Positions 1 through 8,800 of a stretch of 64,000 nucleotides of DNA are shown piece after piece (position 1 is the first letter of the stretch; every line of letters begins with the position of its first letter). The notes under the pieces are model-generated. The model was not told where the DNA came from. It did no database searches and saw only the letters and a list, made by a program, of their open reading frames with translations. Both the position numbers and the translations under genes were made by a program. Location of the stretch: contig CALEHY010000002.1 of the NCBI GenBank assembly GCA_937876375.1, forward strand, positions 62,001 through 126,000. Reading direction: 5' to 3'. The DNA is from an uncultured Clostridia bacterium (GTDB lineage Bacteria > Bacillota > Clostridia > Oscillospirales > Acutalibacteraceae).

Positions 1-2120
1 TCCTCAACCTCTTCATCACTGATGAAACAGCCCTGTACACGCTGTGGCTTGCTAGCGCCGATAGGGTTATAGAGCATATCACCTCTACCAAGTAGTTTCT
101 CTGCTCCACCAGAATCAAGAATAGTACGAGAATCAATCTGGCTAGAAACAGTAAGAGCGATACGAGATGAGATGTTTGCCTTAATAAGACCAGTGATAAC
201 GTCAACAGATGGACGCTGTGTAGCAATAACAAGATGCATACCGGCAGCACGAGCCATCTGTGCCAAACGACAAATAGAATCCTCGACCTCTTTTGGTGCA
301 GCCATCATCAAATCGGCAAGCTCGTCGATACAGATAACAACCTTTGGCATAGGGTCCATATCGCCATGCTTCTTTACATATTTGTTATAGCCCTCAATGT
401 CCCTAACACCTGTGTCAGAGAACATTTGGTAACGCTTAAGCATTTCAGATACAGCCCAGCCAAGTGCACCAGATGCCTTGCGTGGATCAGTTACAACTGG
501 AACAAGAAGATGAGGAATATTCTCATACTTTGAGAACTCAACCTTCTTTGGATCAATCATAAGGAACTTGACCTCATCAGGCTTTGCACGATAGAGAATT
601 GATACAATAATAGAGTTCATACATACTGACTTACCAGAGCCAGTTGTACCAGCAATAAGAAGGTGAGGCATCTTTGCAATATCACAGTAAATATTATTAC
701 CAGCGATATCCTTACCAATACCAGCAGAAAGCTTTGACTTTTGAGCGTCAAAATCTGGTGTGTCGATAAGCTCACGCATAGATACAGTATTCTTAAGTGT
801 ATTAGGAATCTCGATACCGACAGCAGCCTTACCTGGAATAGGTGCCTCGATACGAACATTAGTAGCAGCAAGGTTAAGTGCGATATCATCAGCAAGATTT
901 GTAATCTTGGAGATACGAACACCAGACGCTGGCTTTAGCTCATATCTAGTAACTGTTGGACCACGAGAAATATCAGTAATCTCGGCTGATACACCGAATG
1001 AACGCAAGGTGTCAACAAGTAGCTCTGCATTAGACTTTAGCTCTGCAGACACGTCCTTTGATGACTTATGCTTAACCGACTTTAATATATCACGAGGTGG
1101 GATAACATACTCTGCGACAGTAGCTGTCATCTCCTCATCAGTAACCTTAAACTCTGGAATTTCTACCGGCTTTGGCTCTTCTTTTTTCTTCTCCTCACTA
1201 GCATCACGAACGATATCATCAATAGATTTTGGTTCTTCCCTCTTCTCTTGATTGCGTCTAGTTGACTCATTAATCTCACGAATAATCTGTGAGGTAACGT
1301 CATCATCGAGTGGCTCCTCTTCCTTGACCTCTGCCTTTGCCTTTCTTGTTCTAGTTTTCTTAACTGGCTCATCAGCATTAGAGGTTGGTGGCTCATCATC
1401 AAGATAGATATCAATATTCTTTGTTTGACGACGCTCACGACGCTCCTCGATATATGGCTGTGCCTTTTCTACTACCTTTTTAACTGGCTTTGTAGTATTC
1501 TTGAAGAACTCATTAACAGTAACACGAGATAGTAGCATAATATCAACAACCATAATAATTAGGTCAACGATAATAGCAGGTGCCTTGCCCATTGTAAGAA
1601 GCAACCAACCGATAACACCACCAAAAAATCCACCGTTAAATGTCTTTGGTGCATCAGTAAACGCAAGCTTAATAGAATCGATAAATGGGTTGCCATTCTG
1701 ATTGAGAATAACATGGATAAGACTTGAAATCAAAAGGACAAGAAGAACTATTGATACAGCCTCAAATGTCATATTCTTGTTGGATTTCTTAACAGTAAAG
1801 AGAGCTGAATATACTAGGCAAAGTAGTGGGAACACAATAGCTGCCATCCAGCCAAAAAGGCCGATATAAACATTATGTAATACATTCCACACGCCCTCAC
1901 CAGCGATAACAGCGATAAAGAAGAATAAGACAGAAAAGGCAAAGATAGCTATGCTTAATAATCTAGCCTTTGTCTCTCTATTTCTTTCGTCAATCTCCAT
2001 CTGCTGAGCCTCTAACTGAGCAAGCTGTTTTGCAGAATGCTTAACTGGCTTTGGCTCTCTAGCCTGCTTTGGTGCAGATGATTTTGTTTTGCTTTTTTTA
2101 GAATTGTTTTTTGTAGCCAT
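1..2120 (-). CDS. ftsK: DNA translocase FtsK/SpoIIIE, C-terminal end cut by window edge
   Basis: Hexameric membrane-anchored DNA pump that moves chromosome DNA through the closing septum at division or sporulation. About 706 residues are visible; the C-terminal end runs off the window. Seen: charged N-terminus, hydrophobic segments between about residues 53 and 200 typical of the four-helix membrane anchor, a Lys/Glu-rich linker at about 205-330, then the motor domain with Walker A GTTGSGKS near residue 491 and a Walker B-like [12 protein letters not shown]. The ATG at 2120 follows AGGTTTATT. It lies downstream of tepA and a UppP-like gene; tepA-spoIIIE adjacency is known from Bacillus. FtsK and SpoIIIE cannot be told apart here. 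Confidence 0.95.
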   Translation of the reverse strand, partial: MATKNNSKKSKTKSSAPKQAREPKPVKHSAKQLAQLEAQQMEIDERNRETKARLLSIAIFAFSVLFFFIAVIAGEGVWNVLHNVYIGLFGWMAAIVFPLLCLVYSALFTVKKSNKNMTFEAVSIVLLVLLISSLIHVILNQNGNPFIDSIKLAFTDAPKTFNGGFFGGVIGWLLLTMGKAPAIIVDLIIMVVDIMLLSRVTVNEFFKNTTKPVKKVVEKAQPYIEERRERRQTKNIDIYLDDEPPTSNADEPVKKTRTRKAKAEVKEEEPLDDDVTSQIIREINESTRRNQEKREEPKSIDDIVRDASEEKKKEEPKPVEIPEFKVTDEEMTATVAEYVIPPRDILKSVKHKSSKDVSAELKSNAELLVDTLRSFGVSAEITDISRGPTVTRYELKPASGVRISKITNLADDIALNLAATNVRIEAPIPGKAAVGIEIPNTLKNTVSMRELIDTPDFDAQKSKLSAGIGKDIAGNNIYCDIAKMPHLLIAGTTGSGKSVCMNSIIVSILYRAKPDEVKFLMIDPKKVEFSKYENIPHLLVPVVTDPRKASGALGWAVSEMLKRYQMFSDTGVRDIEGYNKYVKKHGDMDPMPKVVICIDELADLMMAAPKEVEDSICRLAQMARAAGMHLVIATQRPSVDVITGLIKANISSRIALTVSSQIDSRTILDSGGAEKLLGRGDMLYNPIGASKPQRVQGCFISDEEVE

Positions 2121-2138
2121 AATAAACCTACTTATGTA

Positions 2139-2996
2139 TTATTTTAATATTAACTCGAATATACCTACGATGAATGCGATGACACCGATGGATATATCAT
2201 AAATGCCAAAGTAAATGAGCTTTGAATTTTTTACTACCCACTGCATTAGACGAACACATAAGAACGACGCTCCAACAGATAGGATAAGACCGATGATAAT
2301 CTGTACAATGCTTGCTGGTGTAACAGCCATACAAATCTCCACAATACCCATAACGAGTAGCAATGGAGCACTAATCACAAATGGATAGCGAAATGCATGC
2401 TTTTTTGGAACACCAAAGAGTAGCAAGATAGCAAGCTCACCAGCGATGAGTGAAAGTCCAGCAACTGGTACTAATAGCAGGTTTGCAATTCCAACAACCA
2501 GTGCCATAACCCAAGATATATTTCTGCTATCTTTTGGATTGTCAAGTAGCTTTGAGATAACAAGCACTAGCACACCAGTTATCACAAAGAAAATACCATC
2601 CTCTAATACAGAGCTGTTATGACCAGTCGACCTTAGCAATGTGAACAAGAAGCCCTTACCAGTAGGGATTAGCCACAAAATCATAGGTGCAAACGATATG
2701 AGAGTCATATACATATAGCTACGAGCTGGAGTTGTTGGCTTTGATTTTATCTGCTTTTTAAATATATCGCCAAATGTACCGAAAAACTCCTTTGCAAGGC
2801 TGAAGAACAGACTATACATAGCAAGAATGATACCAATAGCGATACCGATATGTACAATGCCTGTCAACGCAGAACAGGCACCACTACTCCTACTAGCAAA
2901 ATCGTGAAAAATCGAGGAATGACCCGACTCACTTATTGGAAATATCCAGCATATTGCCTGGGCAATAGCTTGGAATATTGCAGTTAAAACTGACAT
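2139..2996 (-). CDS. UppP/BacA-family membrane protein lacking catalytic residues
   Basis: A 285-residue polytopic membrane protein related to undecaprenyl-diphosphate phosphatase. The family landmarks can be aligned: the first motif appears as PISESGH (residues 20-26) and the C-terminal helices match (SVGASFLCVRLMQWVVK). However, the (E/Q)xxxE motif reads Q13-A-I-C-W17, so the second Glu is Trp, and the PGxSRS motif reads PVAGLS (177-182), so the catalytic Arg is Leu. Phosphatase activity is therefore doubtful. The frame stays open to an ATG at 3056, but the start chosen is 2996 because GGAGG lies eight bases before it and nothing similar precedes 3056. Possible roles are lipid-carrier binding or transport; this is inference. 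Confidence 0.7.
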   Translation of the reverse strand: MSVLTAIFQAIAQAICWIFPISESGHSSIFHDFASRSSGACSALTGIVHIGIAIGIILAMYSLFFSLAKEFFGTFGDIFKKQIKSKPTTPARSYMYMTLISFAPMILWLIPTGKGFLFTLLRSTGHNSSVLEDGIFFVITGVLVLVISKLLDNPKDSRNISWVMALVVGIANLLLVPVAGLSLIAGELAILLLFGVPKKHAFRYPFVISAPLLLVMGIVEICMAVTPASIVQIIIGLILSVGASFLCVRLMQWVVKNSKLIYFGIYDISIGVIAFIVGIFELILK

Positions 2997-3128
2997 TATT
3001 ATATCCTCCAAATAGGCTAGCATTGTCGAGATGATATCCAAAACGGATATAATCATACGGATTAGATGAACGACAAGTGCAAGCTATACTATTATCACCT
3101 TGTGTACAAAATATAGCATAGGGGTCAA

Positions 3129-3824
3129 TTACTGTGTGGAGCATTTTGCGCCCTCCCCTATTTTGCTATCAATATAATCAAGAGCGTCCGATAGACCACC
3201 AAGCTGATCGATAAGACCACAGCTAACAGCGTCCTCACCATCAAGCACTGTGCCAACGTCCATAATGAGCTCACCAGTTTTCATCATAAGCGCTCTAAAA
3301 GCATCAGCTGATATACCACTATTATTCTCAACGAAATTGACTATCCTATCCTGCATCTTTTCAAAATAAGAAAGTGTTTGTGGCACACCGAGGACAGTAC
3401 CATTCATCCTAACTGGGTGAACGGTCATAGTCGCTGATGGAACGATAAAGCTACGCTGACAGCTAACAGCAAGTGGAACACCGATAGAATGACCACCACC
3501 GAGTACTAATGATGCTGTAGGCGTTTTCATCGTAGACAAGAGCTCTGCAATAGCTAGTCCAGCCTCAACGTCACCACCGACAGTGTTAAGGATAATGAGC
3601 AAGCCCTCTATCTCCTTGCTCTCTTCAATAGCAACAAGCTGTGGTATGACATGCTCATACTTTGTCGTCTTGTTCTGTGATGGCAGGATATAGTGGCCCT
3701 CAACCTGACCTATAATCGTCAGGCAATGGATGAAATGGCCATCCTTTTGAACAGTAATAGAGCCAGTTTCAAAAGTTGACTGCTCTGCCTCTTGATTATT
3801 AATTTCATTTTCGTTTTCTGACAT
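3129..3824 (-). CDS. tepA: ClpP-family serine protease TepA
   Basis: A 231-residue ClpP-fold protein closely resembling Bacillus TepA (translocation-enhancing protein). Seen: an N-terminal acidic tail, the near-invariant TepA block [19 protein letters not shown] (about residues 33-51), [12 protein letters not shown], and the nucleophile region [10 protein letters not shown] with the catalytic Ser, followed by MTVHPVR with a candidate His. It lacks the ClpX/ClpA context of true ClpP. TepA is thought to help process or quality-control exported proteins at the membrane. The ATG follows GGTGATATT. The gene lies upstream of the UppP-like gene and ftsK, matching the tepA-spoIIIE neighbourhood. Confidence 0.92.
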   Translation of the reverse strand: MSENENEINNQEAEQSTFETGSITVQKDGHFIHCLTIIGQVEGHYILPSQNKTTKYEHVIPQLVAIEESKEIEGLLIILNTVGGDVEAGLAIAELLSTMKTPTASLVLGGGHSIGVPLAVSCQRSFIVPSATMTVHPVRMNGTVLGVPQTLSYFEKMQDRIVNFVENNSGISADAFRALMMKTGELIMDVGTVLDGEDAVSCGLIDQLGGLSDALDYIDSKIGEGAKCSTQ

Positions 3825-3843
3825 AATATCACCAATGATATTA
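3824..3843 (-). promoter_or_regulatory. Inverted repeat over the tepA ribosome binding site
   Basis: A perfect 8-bp inverted repeat with a 4-base centre (TAATATCA-4-TGATATTA on the + strand) overlaps the tepA Shine-Dalgarno and ends at the start codon. In mRNA it could fold over the binding site, or it could be a protein operator. The stem is entirely AT-rich, so it may be weak. Function is inferred only. Confidence 0.35.
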
Positions 3844-3914
3844 TACCCAAAATACCAACTTATATTTTAACATTTATTAATACAAATTTCAACATAATAA
3901 TTATAAGATAGTAA

Positions 3915-4853
3915 TTATAGTTCTATTTCACGGAGCATTTCCTTAATAATTGCTGATGAACGGTGAAAAAGCTCCTTTTCTTCATTATTGAGCGACATTT
4001 CTAGCACTTGGCGAACGCCGGAACGATTAACAACACTTGGGACACCGATATAAAATCCCTTTTCTGAATACTCACCCTTGAGATATGCTGACACAGTAAA
4101 AACACTGTTCTCATCATACAGAATTGCTCTAGTGATTCTAGCAAGCACCATACCAATTGCATAATAGGTGGCACCCTTAGACTTAATTATCTCGTATGCG
4201 CTATCACGGACATTTACAGCAATTTTCTTCATATCAACCATAATGTCACCATCCATATCAAAAATCGGCTTTACAGATATCATAGCGTTTGACCAAGCAA
4301 CGAACTCACTATCACCGTGCTCACCAATAACATAGGCGTGAACATTGCGAGGATTAACAGCAAAGTAATCAGACATAAGATGACGCAAACGAGCAGAATC
4401 GAGCGACGTACCAGAGCCAATAACTCTGTTGGACGGAAATCCTGATAACTCATACACTACTTGAGTCATAATATCAACTGGGTTGGATGCTACTAGAAAC
4501 ACTCCATCAAAGCCACTTTCAACAACCTTGCTAACAATTGACTGAAAGACCTTAAAATTCTTTTTTAGCAAATCTCTACGAGTTTCGCCATCTGCTTGGG
4601 GTGCACCAGCGCAAATAACGACCAAATCAGCGTCCTTGCAATCCTTATAATCACCAGCATATATTTGCATATTACTAGGTGCAAAAGGCAGTCCCTGGGA
4701 CAAATCAGCAGCCTCTGCCCTTGCTCTATCCTTATTAATATCAATCAGCACTAGCTCGTCGCAAATATTTTGATTAAGCATAGAGTAGGCATAGCTCATA
4801 CCGACCATACCACAGCCAACTAATGCGACCTTGCGTTTGTCATAAATCTTCAT
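3915..4853 (-). CDS. ldh: L-lactate dehydrogenase
   Basis: Reduces pyruvate to L-lactate with NADH and so regenerates NAD+ in fermentation. The 312 residues match the family length. Seen: Rossmann motif GCGMVGMSYA near residue 13, CAGAPQADGETR with Gln in the substrate-specificity loop (lactate rather than malate dehydrogenase), ASNPVDIMTQ, and the active-site loop IGEHGDSEFVAW with the catalytic His. The ATG follows GGAGTGATTGT. L-2-hydroxyisocaproate dehydrogenase, a close relative, is an alternative. The gene stands behind a terminator that abuts its ribosome binding site, so its transcription probably depends on read-through or on a leader starting further upstream. Confidence 0.9.
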   Translation of the reverse strand: MKIYDKRKVALVGCGMVGMSYAYSMLNQNICDELVLIDINKDRARAEAADLSQGLPFAPSNMQIYAGDYKDCKDADLVVICAGAPQADGETRRDLLKKNFKVFQSIVSKVVESGFDGVFLVASNPVDIMTQVVYELSGFPSNRVIGSGTSLDSARLRHLMSDYFAVNPRNVHAYVIGEHGDSEFVAWSNAMISVKPIFDMDGDIMVDMKKIAVNVRDSAYEIIKSKGATYYAIGMVLARITRAILYDENSVFTVSAYLKGEYSEKGFYIGVPSVVNRSGVRQVLEMSLNNEEKELFHRSSAIIKEMLREIEL

Positions 4854-4874
4854 ACAATCACTCCAAATAAAAAA

Positions 4875-4899
4875 GGTATCTTACACAATGTAAGATACC
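4875..4899 (-). terminator. Rho-independent terminator between apt and ldh
   Basis: A perfect 10-bp stem (GGTATCTTAC/GTAAGATACC) with a 5-base loop, followed on the minus strand by TTTTTATTT. The T tract ends about five bases before the ldh ribosome binding site. It ends the alaS-HIT-apt transcript and may work as an attenuator for ldh. Confidence 0.88.
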
Positions 4900-4916
4900 C
4901 TTAAATTTGAAAAATA

Positions 4917-5459
4917 TTACTTGAAGAAAAGTGGAAGCTTTGCAAGGTAGATAATATCATCTCTATCAGCAGCATCACCCTCTGCAACTGGGAAGCAAGA
5001 AGCAACAACATTTGCATTGAACTTTGCCAAAAGCTCCTTTACAGCAACAAGGCTACCACCAGTTGATACAACGTCATCAACAATGAGAACACGCTTGCCA
5101 TCTAGTAAATCGCCATCCTCGTGACCAAGGTACAATGCCTGCTCCTTTTGGGTAGTAATAGACTGGTCTGCAACCTTTTCTGGTCTGTCCATATACACCT
5201 TAACACCCTTGCGAACGACGATATATTTCTTACCAGAAAGTCTGCTCATCTCATATGCAAGTGGGATAGACTTTGCCTCTGGTGTAACTATGTAATCAAA
5301 TTCTGGTGCTTTTTCTAGCAAACCCTTGGCACAAGCCTCAGTAAGCTCAACATCACCAAATAGAATAAATGCAGCGATATCCAAAGTGTCAGATACAGCA
5401 AATTTCTGTAGCTGTCTTGTTACGCCAGCAATCTCTAGCTCATAGAATTCCTTGCTCAT
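4917..5459 (-). CDS. apt: Adenine phosphoribosyltransferase
   Basis: Salvages adenine with PRPP to give AMP. The 180 residues match the family. Seen: the PRPP-binding motif VLIVDDVVSTGGS (about residues 123-135), KYIVVRKG, and an aromatic-poor N-terminus. ATG after AGGGGAG with about eight bases spacing; the start overlaps the end of the HIT gene by four bases, indicating translational coupling. It is last in the alaS-HIT-apt operon and is followed by a strong terminator. A related purine or xanthine phosphoribosyltransferase cannot be excluded from sequence reading alone. Confidence 0.85.
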   Translation of the reverse strand: MSKEFYELEIAGVTRQLQKFAVSDTLDIAAFILFGDVELTEACAKGLLEKAPEFDYIVTPEAKSIPLAYEMSRLSGKKYIVVRKGVKVYMDRPEKVADQSITTQKEQALYLGHEDGDLLDGKRVLIVDDVVSTGGSLVAVKELLAKFNANVVASCFPVAEGDAADRDDIIYLAKLPLFFK

Positions 5460-5788
5460 ATTAATTTCTCCCCTAATTCTGTACCACCAATAAGATGGAA
5501 ATGAAGGTGCATAACTGTCTGACCAGCATCAGCACCACAGTTGTTGATAACACGATATGATGATATACCCTGCAACTCAGCAATTTCGCCCATTTTTGAA
5601 AAAATATGAGCAACATACTTGCTATTGTCAGCATTGATATCATTAGCACACTCGATATGCTCCTTTGGAACACAGAGAATATGCACTGGTGCAACAGGAT
5701 TCAAATCCTTGAATGCAACCATCATATCATCCTCATATACCTTTGTTGATGGGATATTCCCCTTAATAATCTCACAAAAAACGCACAT
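5456..5788 (-). CDS. HIT-family nucleotide hydrolase/transferase (HinT-like)
   Basis: A 110-residue histidine-triad protein of the HinT type; such enzymes cleave purine-nucleoside phosphoramidates, including lysyl- or alanyl-AMP. Seen: N-terminal CVFCEIIKG (metal-site-like cysteines), HILCVPKEHI, and the triad motif MHLHFHLIGG near the C-terminus. RBS AAGAGGATAATATA before ATG. It sits 12 bases downstream of alaS and overlaps apt. Placement next to an aminoacyl-tRNA synthetase, which makes aminoacyl-AMP, fits a clean-up role, but this is inference. Confidence 0.9.
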   Translation of the reverse strand: MCVFCEIIKGNIPSTKVYEDDMMVAFKDLNPVAPVHILCVPKEHIECANDINADNSKYVAHIFSKMGEIAELQGISSYRVINNCGADAGQTVMHLHFHLIGGTELGEKLI

Positions 5789-5800
5789 TATATTATCCTC

Positions 5801-8416
5801 TTAGCCAACAATATTCTTAACAATATCTACAGTTGCAGCGATAGCATCATCAAGCTTGTCGATATCCTTTGCACCAGCCATAGCAGAATCAGGTCTGCCA
5901 CCGCCACCACCACCAGCAAGCTTTGCAACCTCACGAACAATATCGCCAGCCTTAACACCAGCAGCGATAGCATTCTTGCCACAAACAGCAACGATAGTAG
6001 CCTTTGGACCATTTGCACCAGCAATAATAGCAACAGCATTGTCATTGTTAGCCTTCAAATCGTCACCCATAGAGCGTAGCGCATCAGGTGTTGAACCATC
6101 TACACGAGCTGTAAATACCTCGATATCACCAACCATAGTAGGTGTTGAGAACATATCAGCACTCTTTAGCTTTGTAATCTCAGCATTAAGAGCAACGATC
6201 TCCTTCTCCTGTGCCTTTGTCTGTGCAACAAGAGCATCAACCTTTGAAACAACGTCATTTTCTGCTGTTTTGAGTGATGAAGCAAGTGTCTTAACGACAT
6301 TCTCCTGTGCACCAAGGTAAGCGAGAAGATTTGCACCAGTAAGTGCTGTAATTCTTCTAACACCAGAAGCAACAGAAGCCTCACTAACAATCCTAAATAG
6401 ACCAAGCTCACCAGTATTAGCAACATGTGTACCACCACAGAACTCGGTTGAAAAATCATTGCCAGCCTTAACTACACGAACGATATCGCCATATTTCTCA
6501 CCAAAGAGCATCATAGCGCCCATTTTCTTAGCGTCCTCGATAGCCATCTCCTGCATAACTACTGGCTCTGCATTCAAGATAATCTCATTAACCAATGCTT
6601 CAACCTTTGCGAGCTCGTCATCAGTCATAGCGTTGAAATGAGTGAAGTCAAAACGAACTTCTTTATCATTAACAAGCTGACCAGCCTGCTCAACATGTGT
6701 GCCAAGCACCTGACGCAATGCAGCCTGAAGAAGATGAGCACCAGTATGGTTGCGCATAATAGCTTTGCGACGAGCGATATCAACCTTTGCCTCAACCTCG
6801 TCACCAACAGAGATAACGTCCTTTGCTGTACCACTGTGTAGGAAAATGCCATCAGCATTCTTTGTAGTGTCAACAACCTCAAACGCACCGATAACACCGG
6901 TATCGCCAACCTGTCCACCAGACATAGCATAGAATGGTGTTGTATCAAGAACGACACTACCCTTTTCGTCAGCGCCAAGCATATCAGCAAGCTCACCCTC
7001 AGCGTTAACGATAGCAAGCACCTTTGCCTTTGCAGTCATATCCGTATAGCCAACGAATGTAGTTGGAGCAACCTCAATCTTTACAGAAGAGCCCTTCCAA
7101 GCGTCAGCACCAGCGTCCTTACGAGCAGCACGAGCTGTGGCCTTTTGATTAGCAAGAAGCTCATTAAACTTCTCCTCATCAACGGTCATACCCTTCTCCT
7201 CTAGGACGTCCTTTGTCAAATCAAGTGGGAAACCAAATGTATCATTTAGCTTAAATGCGTCCTCACCAGAGAATACTGTACCCTCTGTGTTAGCAATATA
7301 TTCATCAAGAAGAGCAAGTCCGGCATCGATAGTCTTACCAAAGCTCTCCTCCTCTGAAAGAATAACCTTTTTAATAAGCTCTGCCTTATCCCTAAGCTCT
7401 GGATATGCAACCTTGTTATCATCAAGAACAGTATCGCACACCTTGTAAAGGAATGGCTCGTTAACACCGAGTAGTCTGCCATGACGACAAGCTCTACGGA
7501 TAAGACGACGAAGAACATATCCTCTACCGTTATTTGATGGGATAACGCCATCACCAATCATAAATGTTGATGAGCGAACATGGTCAGTAATAACACGAAG
7601 TGATACGTCAGTCTTTGCATCATCGTGATACTTAACACCAGCAATCTCTGAAATCTTGGTCATAGTGTTCTGTACAGTATCAACCTCAAAGATATTGTCA
7701 ACACCCTGCATAATGCAAGCAAGACGCTCAAGACCCATACCAGTATCGATATTAGGGTGGTCGAGTGGTGTGTAATTGTTATTACCATCGTTATCAAACT
7801 GGGTGAAAACATTGTTCCAGAACTCTGTGTAACGATCACACTCACAGCCAGGGCCACAATCAGGTGAGCCACAGCCATACTTTTCACCACGGTCAAAGTA
7901 TATCTCTGAGCAAGGACCACAAGGACCAGAACCATGCTCCCAGAAATTGTCAGCCTTGCCAAGACGAACGATATGAGATGGGTCAACGCCATTCTGCTTT
8001 GTCCAAATCTCAAATGCCTCGTCATCATTCTCGTAAATGGTGACATATAGCTTGTCTACTGGCATATCGAGAACCTCTGTGCAGAACTCCCATGCCCAAG
8101 CAGTAGCCTCTTTCTTGAAATAATCGCCAAATGAGAAATTGCCGAGCATTTCGAAGAATGTGCCGTGACGAGCTGTCTTGCCAACCTGCTCGATATCAGG
8201 AGTACGAATACACTTTTGGCAAGTGGTAACTCTGCTACGAGGTGGTGTAACCTCGCCAGTAAAATATTTTTTCATAGGTGCCATACCAGAGTTGATAAGA
8301 AGAAGGCTCTTATCACCATTTGGCACAAGAGAGAATGAAGGGAGACGAAGATGTCCCTTGCTCTCAAAGAAAGACAAATATTTCTCTCTTAAATCATTTA
8401 ATGATGTCCATTCCAT
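5801..8416 (-). CDS. alaS: Alanyl-tRNA synthetase
   Basis: Charges tRNA-Ala with alanine in the cytoplasm. The 871 residues are a full-length class II enzyme. Seen in order: catalytic core starting YLSFFESKGH and TARHGTFFEMLGNFSFGDYFK, the aminoacylation helical domain, the editing domain with NHTGAHLLQAALR (HxxxH zinc/editing motif) and CGGTHVANTG, and the C-terminal oligomerisation/DHHA1 region with the Gly-rich LAGGGGGGRPDSAMAG. A cysteine-rich insert (CGSPDCGPGCECD) lies near residue 186. The ATG follows GAGGTATATAT. It heads a three-gene operon with HIT and apt. No T-box leader was found upstream. Confidence 0.98.
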   Translation of the reverse strand: MEWTSLNDLREKYLSFFESKGHLRLPSFSLVPNGDKSLLLINSGMAPMKKYFTGEVTPPRSRVTTCQKCIRTPDIEQVGKTARHGTFFEMLGNFSFGDYFKKEATAWAWEFCTEVLDMPVDKLYVTIYENDDEAFEIWTKQNGVDPSHIVRLGKADNFWEHGSGPCGPCSEIYFDRGEKYGCGSPDCGPGCECDRYTEFWNNVFTQFDNDGNNNYTPLDHPNIDTGMGLERLACIMQGVDNIFEVDTVQNTMTKISEIAGVKYHDDAKTDVSLRVITDHVRSSTFMIGDGVIPSNNGRGYVLRRLIRRACRHGRLLGVNEPFLYKVCDTVLDDNKVAYPELRDKAELIKKVILSEEESFGKTIDAGLALLDEYIANTEGTVFSGEDAFKLNDTFGFPLDLTKDVLEEKGMTVDEEKFNELLANQKATARAARKDAGADAWKGSSVKIEVAPTTFVGYTDMTAKAKVLAIVNAEGELADMLGADEKGSVVLDTTPFYAMSGGQVGDTGVIGAFEVVDTTKNADGIFLHSGTAKDVISVGDEVEAKVDIARRKAIMRNHTGAHLLQAALRQVLGTHVEQAGQLVNDKEVRFDFTHFNAMTDDELAKVEALVNEIILNAEPVVMQEMAIEDAKKMGAMMLFGEKYGDIVRVVKAGNDFSTEFCGGTHVANTGELGLFRIVSEASVASGVRRITALTGANLLAYLGAQENVVKTLASSLKTAENDVVSKVDALVAQTKAQEKEIVALNAEITKLKSADMFSTPTMVGDIEVFTARVDGSTPDALRSMGDDLKANNDNAVAIIAGANGPKATIVAVCGKNAIAAGVKAGDIVREVAKLAGGGGGGRPDSAMAGAKDIDKLDDAIAATVDIVKNIVG

Positions 8417-8483
8417 ATATATACCTCAAATCCGAAAATCGAATTAATTTCTTTAATAATTGCAAGGGGGTAAACAAAAGTTC

Positions 8484-8509
8484 AAGGGCAACAGATTTTT
8501 GTTGCCCTT
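8484..8509 (-). terminator. Terminator between the PC4-like gene and alaS
   Basis: A 9-bp stem AAGGGCAAC/GTTGCCCTT with an 8-base loop; outer GTTC/GAAC bases can extend it. The minus-strand flank is T-rich (ACTTTTGTTT). It ends the PC4-like gene transcript; about 70 bases remain for alaS signals. Confidence 0.75.
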
Positions 8510-8524
8510 TTGTGAACAGTTGAA

Positions 8525-8740
8525 TTATAGCTTTGCTACGATCTTTGCAAGCTCTGCTAGCTCTTCCTTAGTGAAGGTAAGGCCCTTGCTCATCTTGTCG
8601 TGCTCTGGTGACCAATCTCTAACGTCAACCTTTGGCTCACGACCATTCCATGAGATCATGTTAACCTCTCTTGTCCAGCCACGAGCTGTCTCTGAGATAA
8701 CACCAAGATGCTCTGTGATTTCATACTTAATCTCTGGCAT
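8525..8740 (-). CDS. YdbC-like PC4-fold ssDNA-binding protein
   Basis: A 71-residue protein matching the bacterial YdbC family, a homologue of the eukaryotic transcription coactivator PC4 that forms dimers and binds single-stranded DNA. Seen: the family pattern of YEI near the start, then ETARGWTREVNMISWNGREP, DVRDWSPEHDKMSKGLT and a C-terminal helix. Length is normal. RBS AAAGGAGGAG before the ATG. It follows ackA by 60 bases and is closed by a hairpin terminator. Its cellular role is not established; a part in replication, repair or transcription is inferred from the fold. Confidence 0.85.
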   Translation of the reverse strand: MPEIKYEITEHLGVISETARGWTREVNMISWNGREPKVDVRDWSPEHDKMSKGLTFTKEELAELAKIVAKL

Positions 8741-8800
8741 TACAAACTCCTCCTTTTCTGAAAATTTATGCGATAAAATAATATTTTTTAATTATCTTAC

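Noticed and set aside
760..1251. 163-codon + strand frame inside ftsK
   Set aside because: Ser/Thr/Ala-rich antisense shadow of the FtsK frame with no ribosome site; similar shadows occur opposite alaS, hup-mazG, hisD-hisZG and dxr.
2929..3144. Open frame of 71 codons on the minus strand between tepA and the UppP-like gene
   Set aside because: Overlaps both neighbours, has no family resemblance, and sits where the true UppP start with a good ribosome site explains the region.
8417..8483. T-box riboswitch ahead of alaS
   Set aside because: Only about 70 bases lie between the previous terminator and the start codon, with no T-box sequence (AGGGUGGNACCGCG type).
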